NCBI GenBank assembly: GCA_033297075.1 | Contig: MU858049.1 | Span: forward strand, 620,001 to 684,000 | Length of the DNA: 64,000 bases | DNA from: Rhypophila decipiens | Taxonomy: Eukaryota > Ascomycota > Sordariomycetes > Sordariales > Naviculisporaceae | Direction of reading: 5' to 3' | In this document: one piece after another, positions 1 through 10,636 of the stretch | Layout of the letters: each line of letters starts with the position of its first letter | Position numbering within the stretch: position 1 is the stretch's first letter | Notes under the pieces: model-generated | What the model saw: only the letters and a program-made list of their open reading frames with translations | Databases searched by the model: none | Told to the model about the DNA's origin: nothing | Made by a program: the position numbers and the translations under genes

Positions 1-3000
1 ATACACTACTTCAGTATACGCTTTCCGTACATCACAACTCCACATTGAAATGTAGTGGTAGTGTAGGAAGGAAGAAAAAAGACTCCGTGCTTCGGTGTCG
101 AGCACCAGTCAGAAGGCCCACAGTCATCAACTGGCCCAGTCACATGTCATCGGGTTTTGGACTCGATCCATGATTGGCTTGTCTTTTGTATGGACTTACT
201 TCGGGTATCGCCAAAGTAGGAGTGGATGTCTTTTGGAACTCCAAGTCGATATCTTGCATACGGTCTACGAGGTGAACCCGATCACGGTGATATTCAAAAA
301 GGGTCAAGTGTATACACGTGTAGTGAAAGTTCCAATCTAGATGTCCCAAAGCTTCTTGCGCCCATCCATTCCAGGCTGACACGATTTTCAGCCAGAGCGC
401 TTCCTAAGTTCCTGCGCCGTTTCTCGGATCAACAACTGGTTGGCCTGGCCGTATACCTTGCACGATAAACCGTGGAATTTCAGGTAGGTCGAGATCATAG
501 CCAAGCGACGGTAATAAAGCCCCATGCTGGTCTCACAAAGAAGAAAGCCAACAGCCTCGAGACCGTGGATAAACAAGGGCGGCATGGAAGTGTGTAAGTA
601 CTGTTAGGAGCTGTTGATGAGGTGAAGGAAACTCCAAGCCAATCACTACATTTCTTTTCCATCAAATCATCATTCAAGAGAAAAGTGGAAATAAACCGAA
701 AACCACATGGACTGATACCCATGCAAACCTCAAAGTCATGTCTTGAGTTTCGGCTTCTCTTGCACGGCTTATATTATGAAGAGTGAGACGGACGCTATAA
801 TGTTTGGATCTGTGACACGGCTCGACGTGGAAAAGCGAAAGGTCTGTTCAGATATGATTGATTCTTTGATACAGGCATGCCAGTTTGGCCCTCGAGCCGC
901 ATTTTGCCCTTTGTACATACATAGCACAGATACACCCTCTCCAACGATAGGTTCATCACACAGCTCCAATATCGAGCATCACTCTCACTGTCCAGAGGGG
1001 ATTAATACTGAAAAGTACGGAGCGTCGTGTACTCGTGCCTATTTGTAAATAGTTCTGATATCACGTTTGTCTCAAAAACCCCATATTAAGTCCACACCAC
1101 AAGTGTGTTGGTGGCAGACAGCAACTAGGAAAATCCAGGGGTCTGTTTGCTTGTTCTGGAAGATGAGGAGCAACTTGAGGAAGAGGACAGCCACGACACC
1201 ATTTTTCCAAGTCCGCCATAATCCAAGATATGGTACGTATCCGCACACCGGCACGTCAAGTCGTGGATGATATCCGCTGCACGGAGTACCATCAGTGTAT
1301 GTTCAATCCTCGACCAATCGATTCCATGTCGACGAGTCGGCTTCACAACTGACACTAGTGCCAAAATGACAACTGACAGGGCTGCTACGTAAGCAGCACC
1401 ACAAGTCAAGCCTCATCTGGGCATCCATTACTCCGTACGGAAACCGATATTCTGTACAGTACGTGTATGTTAGTGTACGTGTACACAGCAAATCGACGCC
1501 CAGATGCCCTGGCCCACCAGTCGCTACTTCCTATCCACACCCCCCCTAAAGAGCGGTGCACAGATCCCCACGCACGCCTACGTACCCCAGTCATGGAAGA
1601 ATGGATGATGACAGGGGTATTAAATCGTGGGTTCGTGATGAGGCGCCTCGCAAGGGAACACTTTTGAGAAGTTTTGAACCATCAACCCCTGTCGTCAAAC
1701 GGCCCCCTTTTCACAAACCACGGGCCAGATGGTGCGCTCTGTGGTCCGCCAGTGCTGGGTACGTACCCATCTGGCTGTGCAATTTTTAGACAAAGTTTTG
1801 TTTCTAGCCGGGGGGGGGGGGGGGGGGGATGGAGCCCCAACTTTGAACTTACCCCATCCAATCCGTCGTGCACAAGAAATCATTCGGCTCTGCAATTCAA
1901 GATCCCGACAGCCCGAACACCATCTCATCTCTCACCCCACCCCTTCAATCCAGCAAACTTACACAGCACAGTACAACCACAGTTCTCTTCAATTTTATAT
2001 CGTGTTGCCGCGATCATCGTTGTCGTGTATAGTATATGATATACCAGAGGCGTACTGTACCGCTCACATTACGTTTCTCATTGATCGGCTGTGTTTGTGC
2101 CTACCTTGGGTTCCTCTTTGGGTCTCCTCTCAGCCGCTTCTCCACTTTGCACATAATTGCTGGGTTAGTTCTAGATCGACTTTTGCGGTACATGTCCAAA
2201 ACTGCTCAGGAGGACGAGGGTTTTTTGCGACGGCATGTGGAGACGATGGAGGCCCTTGTTGTGGTCAGGACCTCCGGTCCTGCTGGCAGAATCTTGAAAG
2301 GAACAGCAGTGTGCAAGTGCACATCGTAGACTCACAGAGGTCCGAGGTACAGGAGCACGACAAGGGTGGATTTTCCATCCGAAAGATGCTCGTGTGTGGA
2401 AGGTTCCAACTTCCAAGGTTCTGTGGTCGTGGTGTCTTTCTCAGGTTGACATTTTGTTGCCTTTCAGGTACCGACCAGGCCACTCATCCTGCCTGCTGCA
2501 TTCATGTACACTGGAGTCCTGCATTGAAATTAGCTTCTTGTACTTTTCCCCCCTCGTCCTAGTTAATTCCCGTCCTATTTGCCCACATCCATGTCCTGCA
2601 CCTCATCTTTCGGTCGACCAAAGTGTCCGTCTTTGTGTGAGTCGGGCAGAGTGGGAGGGGGTGCCGAAGACCCACAGCAACAAGCGCAGAAAGCCAGACA
2701 CGCCCCTCCCAAACGAGCCACAAACACAACCACAGCTTCCTTTAAAATTTAGTGACAAGTTACAAGACACCTGGTCCTAGCCCCTGTGCTCCGACCTACT
2801 GACCGCCCACCCTTTTGCCCAGCACACGAAGCTCCGGCCCTGTTCCGGCGCTTGCCAATTCCAAGCCATGCGGTATGGATACCGAGCACAACCCATGGAA
2901 TTCTGTACGGGTTAGAGTAGTGTACAGTACAGTACGAGGCGATCAGCCAGCGCTCACGGCCGAAGGCCCACCGCAGGCCGCCATCCACCAGCTCCAATTG

Positions 3001-4117
3001 ATGCACATTTGGTGGAAATACCGTATGAAACTTGCAAGTTCCATATCAAAAGTAACCCGACTCCTTGGCCAATGCGGTGCGCCAGTCTAACAGGCGTTTC
3101 CACACCTCCCAGCAGGTACCACGCCGTCCCGCTTCTCCTTCCCTTCCCGTGGATTGTTTTTTCTTTCTTTGCTTTTCCCTTCCTTTTTCCTAATTTCAAC
3201 CAACGCTATTGCTTGTTCCATCCATGCCACCTTGACCTTGGCCACACTTTTCACTTTGCTCCGCGCCGAAACCTTTCAGACCCTCCCTCACGGCTACCCT
3301 TGAACATGGATGGTCACAGACCCCCTCTCCTTTTAGCAAGGAGTGAACAAGTCACTTTGTCCAGGTCCCAAGGGTCGGGCAGGCTGAAGAATGACAAAAC
3401 CCCTGCACCAACATATGACGCAGGCCGCCGCCAAAACATGAAGTGGGAAAGCAAGAGAACGGCCGTGCTGGTACATACATACATTACAGTAGAGTAGCAG
3501 CAGCACAGCAAAGTCGGGCTTGGGCTTGTCCAGAAACTTTACCAAACAAGACCAAATCACACACCAAAAATCAAACTGGAAGTCCCACGCGTGGTCGGTC
3601 GGTCTCCCTATCCCAGTCAGACAAACGAAACTGCCATGGACTTGCTTCCATTTCTTGCTGCCGCTACCACATCAGGCACGACAGACTCACCTACATGCCA
3701 AAGCCAAAGCGCTGCTCGGGTCTGTATCTCGCGGTTCCATCTCTTATTGTCTCCCTCCCCTTCACCCTCGGCGCCAGCACAACGCTGGTCTGATCATCTA
3801 CCCAAACTAGGTTTTGGTTATCCCTCCGCTCCTCCCATACCCACCGGCCGGCCATACCTTACCAGACTGGCATACCATACCCATCCATGCCCGTGCCCAT
3901 GCCCATGCACCCTTTCCACGAGAAGGCTCTTTATTAGTCTCTCTTGCCGGACCCATCTTGATATCAGGATCCCCGACATGCCTCCTGTCCCAGCCTACAT
4001 ATTATCATATCCCTCGCCATCTGCCTCTCACACCACCACAACTGTTTCTCTAGCCATACCTTCTTTCACCTCCTCTCTTCGTTCATGTTGCTATCGAGGT
4101 AGTCTCCCGTCATCAAG
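1..4117. other. Intergenic region upstream of the 4118 gene; no gene recognised
   Basis: Open frames here (for example one of 277 codons at 1729-2562) have compositions rich in Cys, Ser, His and Arg and match no family I know, so I do not call them. The stretch holds a run of 19 G at 1810-1828, several GTACAGTAC-like palindromic motifs (near 1451 and 2921) and, from about 3800 to 4100, long C/T-rich tracts typical of fungal promoters and 5' leaders. It probably contains the promoter and leader of the gene at 4118. Confidence 0.6.
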
Positions 4118-5152
4118 ATGATGTCGTCTTATCACAACACCTACACGGCCTGGGCACCGAACATGGCCGACCCAGCCTATTCCACCGGTGCGATGCCGAA
4201 CGAGCCCTATATGCAGCTTCCTGCCTCAGATCCAGCACGGCCTGCGAGAGGAGCTTACAGCAACCAAAGACCCGGCAACACGATGCGTATTAACAAACCA
4301 CGAAGCGCAAACAACAGCCCAAGGGCAGCCCTTTCACAGTCGAGGCGGCGAACATTGATAGGGGAAAACTTTCAGAGTCTTCAGGGACGCCAGCAACAAC
4401 AGATTCCAGACCTGGCCTACCTACCAACGCCTGCCTCTGAAGTTCCGTCATATGAACCCGAAAAGAGATCTGCTCGTCCCGTCAGCTGGCACCCCACCAC
4501 TTACAACATGGGACAACCGCATAACTTCCAACGACCACAAGCAATGTACTATCCTCATTCGGCCTACACCGAGGCCGAGGCATTCCCCAGCCTACAGCAA
4601 TATTCACCTTCCCCAGCCGTCTACTCTGGTTATACCACGCCGATGTCGAGCTTCTCGCCGCTTTCTCTCCCGTACTCACATTTCGACTCGGAGCAATACT
4701 TCCCACCACAAACTATGCTTTCGCAACAAGCTCCAGCTTCTCAGCACATGATCCACTCCCAGCAGACCTCCCCTACCGCGCCATACCAAGTTCTACCTCA
4801 GGTCTTGAATGTCTGCTCGGCACCGCCCACACCCGAGTATCTCAACCAGTACCAAGAACCGGAAACGAAGCTTGCGACTGAGGAGTCGATACCATTCCAG
4901 CCATTGGAGGACGATGAATCGGAGGGGGAGATACTTTACGGTATGGGACTCTACGACCCTCCAGACAAGTCTTACAACGAGCCATCCCTGGATATGCACC
5001 GGTCTACCTTGATGTCACTTCTCGGGGGCTCCCCGGTGCGAACTGGAAAGGGACTGAAGCTCGAGGCCGCATGGGAACCACCTGCCAGCGACGACGAGGA
5101 CGAGGGTTCGGGAAGCGAACAAGATGCCGAGGGGGAGGACCAAGATGACTAA
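4118..5152 (+). CDS. Conserved low-complexity fungal protein, function unknown
   Basis: A single-exon frame of 344 residues. The protein is rich in Pro, Ser, Gln and Tyr, has no membrane segment or signal peptide and looks largely disordered. The C-terminal third is the most protein-like part: a motif GEILYGMGLYDPP near residues 272-284, then RSTLMSLLGG and GKGLKLEAAWEPP, ending in an Asp/Glu-rich tail. I believe related proteins with this C-terminal motif occur in other filamentous ascomycetes, but that is from memory. The start is one of two adjacent ATGs after a C/T-rich leader. Poly(A)-like AATAAA signals follow near 5420. The long upstream gap would suit a regulated gene, but no function can be given. 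Confidence 0.75.
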   Translation: MMSSYHNTYTAWAPNMADPAYSTGAMPNEPYMQLPASDPARPARGAYSNQRPGNTMRINKPRSANNSPRAALSQSRRRTLIGENFQSLQGRQQQQIPDLAYLPTPASEVPSYEPEKRSARPVSWHPTTYNMGQPHNFQRPQAMYYPHSAYTEAEAFPSLQQYSPSPAVYSGYTTPMSSFSPLSLPYSHFDSEQYFPPQTMLSQQAPASQHMIHSQQTSPTAPYQVLPQVLNVCSAPPTPEYLNQYQEPETKLATEESIPFQPLEDDESEGEILYGMGLYDPPDKSYNEPSLDMHRSTLMSLLGGSPVRTGKGLKLEAAWEPPASDDEDEGSGSEQDAEGEDQDD

Positions 5153-7117
5153 AGGAAGAGGAAGAGCTTGGTGTAATATTGTATTACTTTTGCCTACATG
5201 GCTGGATCATTTTTTGGCGTTCACTGTTAAACGGACATTGCATGGAAAAAGGATACCCGCGAGCATTATGGTTTTATTGGTGTGGGGGCATGACTTGATT
5301 GGCGAAGCATCTTCAAGAGAATGAAGACGATGCCCATAGAGCGTTTGCTTATTATTCATCTGGACGCGGGATACTGCATGACTTGTTTATGCAGTAATCA
5401 TCGAGCATCAGACATAAAGAATAAAGAAATAATTGAAATAAACATCGCCTTGGCGGTACTATATCTTGACTTTTTGTGTGTTGGTGTTTGACTTTGACCG
5501 TGCCTGCCCGACAATCCCTTGCATTCGCCAGGCAATCGGCATAATCGCCCTGGTAATTGCATTCGAAACCTACATCATCTTTTAAGTCTGAAGTTTGTTG
5601 ATAAATCTTGTGAACTGTTTCTGCTGGTCGTAGCCCGGAAAGATTACCTCAGCTGAATGTCAAGAAGTTTGGCCCCCCTGATTCCTTCCCCTTTTGTTAT
5701 TGAAAACAAGCGGGGTTGGTGGTGGAAACAGACCATGTACAGTACCGTATTGATGCCGGTAATATCGTACGAATTTCGGGATTCTTGGTATTGAGATTGT
5801 CACTTCGCGGGCAGTGCATGTGATGGAACAGGTTGGACATGGACCTGACGTGTCATGTTACGCCTCATCAGTGTACTGTACGTACTGCTTACCGTATTCC
5901 CCTCCTTCTGCACATGGCCAAGCTCACCTGCAACTGTCGCTGCCATGTGAGGGGAGAGAAAGAGGCTTCGAGAGCCAAATAGAATCAATAATTATGGCTT
6001 GGTTGTTTGAAGTCATGAAAAAGTTATATAATTTGGGTTTAAGCTTTTTTTCCCTTCCAGTATCTTCTCATGTCGATGCCCGGCTTCTGTTTAGAAGCAA
6101 TTACCACGTGCGGCCAGCGGGAGAAATGGCAAGCCTGACTACGTTGATGTATATATACCGTGTTATCGCCTGAAGTGTAACGACCCAGGGCACAGAAGCT
6201 TCTCTCAACGATGGTTTGATTTTTTGATATGTCATTTTCGATCTTATATGTTGATAACCATTAATTTGTCTTTTTCATTTTTGAGTTCTAGATTGGATAA
6301 GATCTCATACTTTGTCTCGGTTACGGGGTGTAGTGAGTCGAATTCAGCTTCTCTGTCCCAAAAGTTTGAGTATTAAATTTTGTCCCGACGTTGTTCGCAA
6401 TCACTTTTACACATCACACTTTCACAGCAAACTCACCAACTACTTTGAAAAATAACGTGTGAAATGGATCGAGTACATCTTTAATTATCTACTTATATGT
6501 TTAGAATTTATGTGAAAAACATTAGAGGGACTATGAGATGAGTTTCAGTGAGATTTGCTAGTTCGAAAATGAGGTGTTAAAACAATACACGACGCTTGTC
6601 AAAGGTCTACTATATACGTTGAAAAGAATTAATATACACCTTAGTATTGGAGATTTCATGCCCTTTGAGTTGTTCTTTAATACGTCCTTTTACTATGTTG
6701 AACGCATTTAAGATATCAATTATATGCGTATCAAGAGATTGTTGAAGACGTGCGTTAATCATGTCACACCCCATTTTTGGAACCGGGCAGTTGCCAGCTT
6801 TGTTCGCAACACAATCAAAATCACACTTTCACAGCGAACTCACTCAGAATCCCACGCCCGTTGAAAGTAAGTACGGCTTCCATGTTTCTTGCACATCGAC
6901 AAATACTAATTCAAATCCAGACTTTATCATATTTACGCTTCTGCACTGAGGCAGCTGAGGCGTGCACGCCTACCACGGAGGAGACGAACTGAAAATTTGG
7001 GGAGCCCGTCTGGCTCACCTTCAGAACAAAGCCTCCTCACCAACCTAGGCGACCCAATTCGAGCTTTCGTTTGACCAGTCATCTCGTCGCCGAGAGTATC
7101 GAGAACAACAAGAAGAA
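5153..7117. other. Intergenic region with AT-rich, degenerate repeat relics
   Basis: No gene seen. From about 6170 to 6760 the base composition shifts to AT-rich. The sequence TGTAACGACCC at 6176-6186 resembles the start of fungal LTRs, and TGTCACACCCC at 6762-6772 resembles another, but I found no matching ends. Two related segments of about 45-50 bp lie at 6392-6440 and 6801-6847; both start TGTTCGCAA and share CACACTTTCACAGC followed by AACTCAC. The first copy lies in the AT-rich part. The second copy is in the probable promoter/leader of LAS1. Confidence 0.55.
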
Positions 7118-8167
7118 ATGGTCCAATACATCTTTACGCCCTGGCGGGACCGATCAGAACTGCTGATGGTCAGACGACAATTCTACCCAGCCGGAGGTCG
7201 AACTGGTCAATCACAGGACTTTATGTTTTCGACACCAGATGAAAAAGAAGCATCCTCATCAGCCGTGGCCCGCGTCTCAATGTGGATGCAACGCGGCAAC
7301 TGCCCGCATCTAGTCGAGTCAACTGCTCTCCTCGTCGCCGCGATCCTAGACGACCAACGACAGTCATCATCTTCTGGGTTCGGTGGTGGGTCGGCATATG
7401 CCGCGCGGGCAGCCTACTCGGCCGCATTTAGTCGCTTCGTCACGGGCCTGCTGGACAGTCAACAAAATACAGTGCGCAAGATGTCCATGTATGACCTGGC
7501 CAAGAGTGTTGGACTGCCTGCTACTTTTGTCGAGTTGAGACACCAAGCTACCCACGAAGAGCTCCCTTCGCTTATTCGGTTACGGACTGCTGCGGGCAAG
7601 GCGTTGGATTGGATTTGGGAGTATTACTGGAGAAAGCTGGCTACTGACGAGGAGGAATATGAAGACGGCCAAGTACGCGGTGCGATCAGGACGGCTGGGA
7701 AGCAGGAAGGCGGGTCAAAAAGAGCGTCTACCGGTGCTGTGACGACGGAAAGTGAAAAGAGCAAGAGGAGAAGAGTCAACAACAGCACAGAAGAGGATGA
7801 GAAGCCTCTTCAAGAGACGCTTGTTCAGTATCTCACGGTTGGGGATGTTATGCTGGAGGACCTGGAGGGCGAGATTACGAAATTCGGCACGAGGAAGGTG
7901 CTGGATGCTCTCGGTCGTATTGTCGACTCTGCGATCAATCCGAGGATTTTGAGGAGAGCCATGGCTCTTGAAAAGGCCATTACAATAGATTTAGGGGTCG
8001 ACTTGGAGGTTGGTGAAGAAGAGGGCGTGGAAGAGGTTGAACAGGAGACAGCAGCAGCTAACGATCATGTTGATAAGGGGAAGCAAAAAGAAGAAGAAGT
8101 GCTACGACCGAACTGGTCGTTGTATGATGAGGAGGAGTGGGTACCCAAGCCGATTGGTGTTGTTTGA
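7118..8167 (+). CDS. LAS1: Las1-family ITS2 endoribonuclease of ribosome biogenesis
   Basis: One exon of 349 residues. The N-terminus ([15 protein letters not shown], residues 2-16) is the conserved opening of Las1, and the HEPN nuclease signature R-H-Q-A-T-H is at residues 141-146, with Arg141 and His146 as the expected catalytic pair. Las1 is known to cut the internal transcribed spacer 2 of pre-rRNA together with the Grc3 kinase in the nucleolus. A basic, charged region (about 185-225) contains a KSKRRR nuclear-localisation-like motif, and the C-terminal part is acidic. The protein is somewhat shorter than many fungal Las1 proteins as I recall them, but the frame ends cleanly and nothing suggests truncation. 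It is followed on the same strand by glyoxalase II. Confidence 0.9.
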   Translation: MVQYIFTPWRDRSELLMVRRQFYPAGGRTGQSQDFMFSTPDEKEASSSAVARVSMWMQRGNCPHLVESTALLVAAILDDQRQSSSSGFGGGSAYAARAAYSAAFSRFVTGLLDSQQNTVRKMSMYDLAKSVGLPATFVELRHQATHEELPSLIRLRTAAGKALDWIWEYYWRKLATDEEEYEDGQVRGAIRTAGKQEGGSKRASTGAVTTESEKSKRRRVNNSTEEDEKPLQETLVQYLTVGDVMLEDLEGEITKFGTRKVLDALGRIVDSAINPRILRRAMALEKAITIDLGVDLEVGEEEGVEEVEQETAAANDHVDKGKQKEEEVLRPNWSLYDEEEWVPKPIGVV

Positions 8168-8687
8168 TGCAGAATATACCTCCAACTGGTTCGAAAAATG
8201 GGTGTGAAATAATAAACTTTGATAATGGTAATTCACATGCTCTTGCTTAAATAAAGTCTTATTCGACGGGGGAAAATGAGTCCATTTTCTTTTGTTCGGC
8301 TTTCGGTGAGATCAATCGAATCGCCGGTCATGACGCCAACGTCATTGTGCCCATACCCCTCGTTTTAGCTACATGCCGAACCGCCTAGCATGTCCGAAGC
8401 TTCATGTACCGTAGAATCCCCTCACATTACCAATCAGCTTGTGGCTCCATTGGCACCTCCATCACGACATTGCGCAAATGAATGCATTCAGTGCAAGACG
8501 ACAGCTTCTGAACAAACTGAGTCTCCAATCGTTTGCATCATCAGCAGTGCTTGTAAGTGTGTGTTTTGCTTTGTTTCTCTGGGCAGCGTGCTCATCTTTT
8601 TAGGTGAGAACATGCATCCGAGGAATTGAATGGAGACCATCAAACTGACCTGTCGTGAAATCACAGAGACAGGTACCTCATCGCAAA
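8168..8687. other. Intergenic: LAS1 3' end and glyoxalase II promoter/leader
   Basis: AATAAA-like signals near 8206 and 8250 probably end the LAS1 transcript. Small frames at 8390-8629 and 8630-8712 have no recognisable product. The second could only join the glyoxalase frame if the first intron were retained. I treat them as 5' leader sequence. Confidence 0.5.
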
Positions 8688-10142
8688 ATGCAGATCAAGT
8701 CGATTCCGATGTGTCTGTACCCTCATCATCACCATTCAAATATATCTATAGATGGCAAAACTGGTTGCTGACTTGTCTAAATACAGGGGTGGGGAGCAGC
8801 AACAACTATGCCTACCTGGTTGTTGACGACAAGTCCAAGGACGCCGTGATCATTGATCCTGCAAACCCGCCTGAGTGAGTTTGCCTTGTCTCTCTACACC
8901 GAACTGATGGTCTGACTCTAGATGGTTCTCGTCTTTGATAGGGTCGCGCCAGTGCTGGAAAAGGCCATCAAGGATGGGGAAATCAACCTCACGGCTATCG
9001 TCAATACGCATCAGTAAGTTGTTGGCCGACTCGGGAACACTCGGGAACTTATTGTTAGGTTAACACAACACTACTCTAGTCATTGGGATCACGCCGGCGG
9101 GAACGAGCAGCTTGTGGGTTATTTTCTTCTTGCTGAGAAATTGCCAGTCCTTCTAATATACGTGCCCCATCAAACAGCTGTCCGACCTTGGAGGATCCCC
9201 TTCCAAGATCATCGGAGGAAAAGACTGCCAAAAGGTGACGTGGACCCCGGCCCATGGGGAAGAGTTCAAGATCGGCAGCATCAACGTCAAGGCCCTCCAC
9301 ACGCCATGCCATACCCAGGACAGCATCTGCTACTTTATGCAGGACGGCGACGAGAAGGCCGTGTTTACGGGCGACACTCTGTTCCATGGCGGTAAGATTT
9401 CTTGTGGACGACAAGCTCTCGATCACTCGATCAGATAGGGAATATTGGGGCTGACTGCTTCCCACCAATCAGGCTGTGGCAAGTTCTTTGAAGGCAACGG
9501 CGAGGAAATGCACAAGGCCTTGAACGTGACCCTGGCGTCTCTCCCTGACGACACCAAGGTTTATGTGAGTCTTGGGCGAAAAAGCTGTCATGTTTGACGT
9601 GGCACGCTCAACTGACTGACACCCTATCCAGCCCGGTCACGAGTATACCAAGTCCAACGTGAAGTTCTGTCTCTCGGTCCTTCAGAGTGAGGCTGTCAAG
9701 GCGCTCGATGCTTTTGCCGCAGCCAACCAGGAGACGCAGGGGAAGTTCACGATTGGGGATGAGAAGAAGCACAATGTCTTTATGAGACCCCAGGTGGGTT
9801 ACTGACTTGCAAAGACTTCTATACCGATGAGTGCCCTGCTAACAAGAAGATGGTGTAGGATCCTGAAATCCAAAAAGCAACTGGCGAAACCGATCCCGTG
9901 GCCATCATGACCAAGATGAGAGAACTCAAGAACAACTTTAAGTGAGTGCCACAAAAAAGACACACCCAAAATAAGGCTCGACCGGCGACTCTGTTTCTCC
10001 TTTATTCATTTCACATAATGAGAGAAGTCGGGATCTGTTTTTCTTGCTTGCCTGGTTGCTCATACTGCGTCTTTTCTTCGCCTCTTTCTTTTGCAGAGAA
10101 CCGCCATCTTCCCCGGACACCAAGGAGAAAGCCAACTTGTAG
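8688..10142 (+). CDS. glo2: Hydroxyacylglutathione hydrolase (glyoxalase II), nine exons
   Basis: Exons: 8688-8712, 8787-8874, 8942-9013, 9080-9113, 9178-9391, 9473-9564, 9632-9793, 9859-9941, 10097-10142, giving 271 residues. All introns are GT-AG. The metal site THHHWDH is built across the exon 3/4 junction, with later ligands in HTPCHT, FTGDTLF and PGHEY. The enzyme hydrolyses S-D-lactoylglutathione to D-lactate and glutathione, the second step of methylglyoxal detoxification. The first codons read MQIKSIPMWVGSSNNYAYL, a typical family start. The last intron (9942-10096, 155 nt) is about twice as long as the other seven. If it is retained, translation stops at a TGA that overlaps the donor site, giving 257 residues, the usual family length. 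If spliced, a 14-residue tail ending KANL is added (see findings). The gene is convergent with the kinesin gene. Confidence 0.94.
9942..10096 (+). promoter_or_regulatory. Last intron of glyoxalase II, with stop codon overlapping the donor site
   Basis: The exon ends AAC TTT AA and the intron begins GTGAGT, so retained RNA reads AAG then TGA. The intron ends TTTTGCAG and the spliced frame continues AAA GAA CCG to TAG at 10140-10142. The intron therefore decides between a 257-residue and a 271-residue protein. Confidence 0.75.
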
Positions 10143-10636
10143 GATCTTGTATGTTATGGGACAAGGTGAGGGAGGGATGAATCCTGTGTTACATTGGCTT
10201 GGAGGACCATCTGTCAATGGACGGCTTATGCGTCATGGTCAAATTCGTGTTGGAGGGTCCTGATATTCACATACGTACACTGTTTCTTGTAGCAATGGAG
10301 ACCATGATTCATCACCAAAATTTACTGAAGAAAAAAAGCCATTCTATACACCTTGTCATCACGTCAACATCTGCCTCTCTGTCTGCCTAATTCCATGTAT
10401 TTGCTCCTGTCCTGAATTCGCCATGCTTGCTCGCTCCCTCGCTATCCATAACGTTTGAAAGACATAAGAAATAAGCCAAGTGACAAAGTCCCCGTCCATC
10501 CATCCATACACCTAATCCATCAGTCATTAACTCTCTCATGTCCACATAAACGTAACAGTCTCATCGACAAACACCACCACCACCAGATTCCCATCGCCAA
10601 CAATATCGGCACAATGGAAAAAGATCAAGCTCCAGC
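10143..10636. other. Intergenic between convergent glyoxalase II and kinesin genes
   Basis: This should hold the two 3' ends. I see no gene or notable repeat. Confidence 0.6.

Noticed and set aside
1729..2562. 277-codon plus-strand frame near the left end
   Set aside because: Runs through the G tract and C/T-rich DNA; rich in Cys, His, Ser and Arg with no recognisable domain.
6176..6768. Complete LTR element starting TGTAACGACCC
   Set aside because: No matching end with a target duplication was found; only LTR-like starts are visible.
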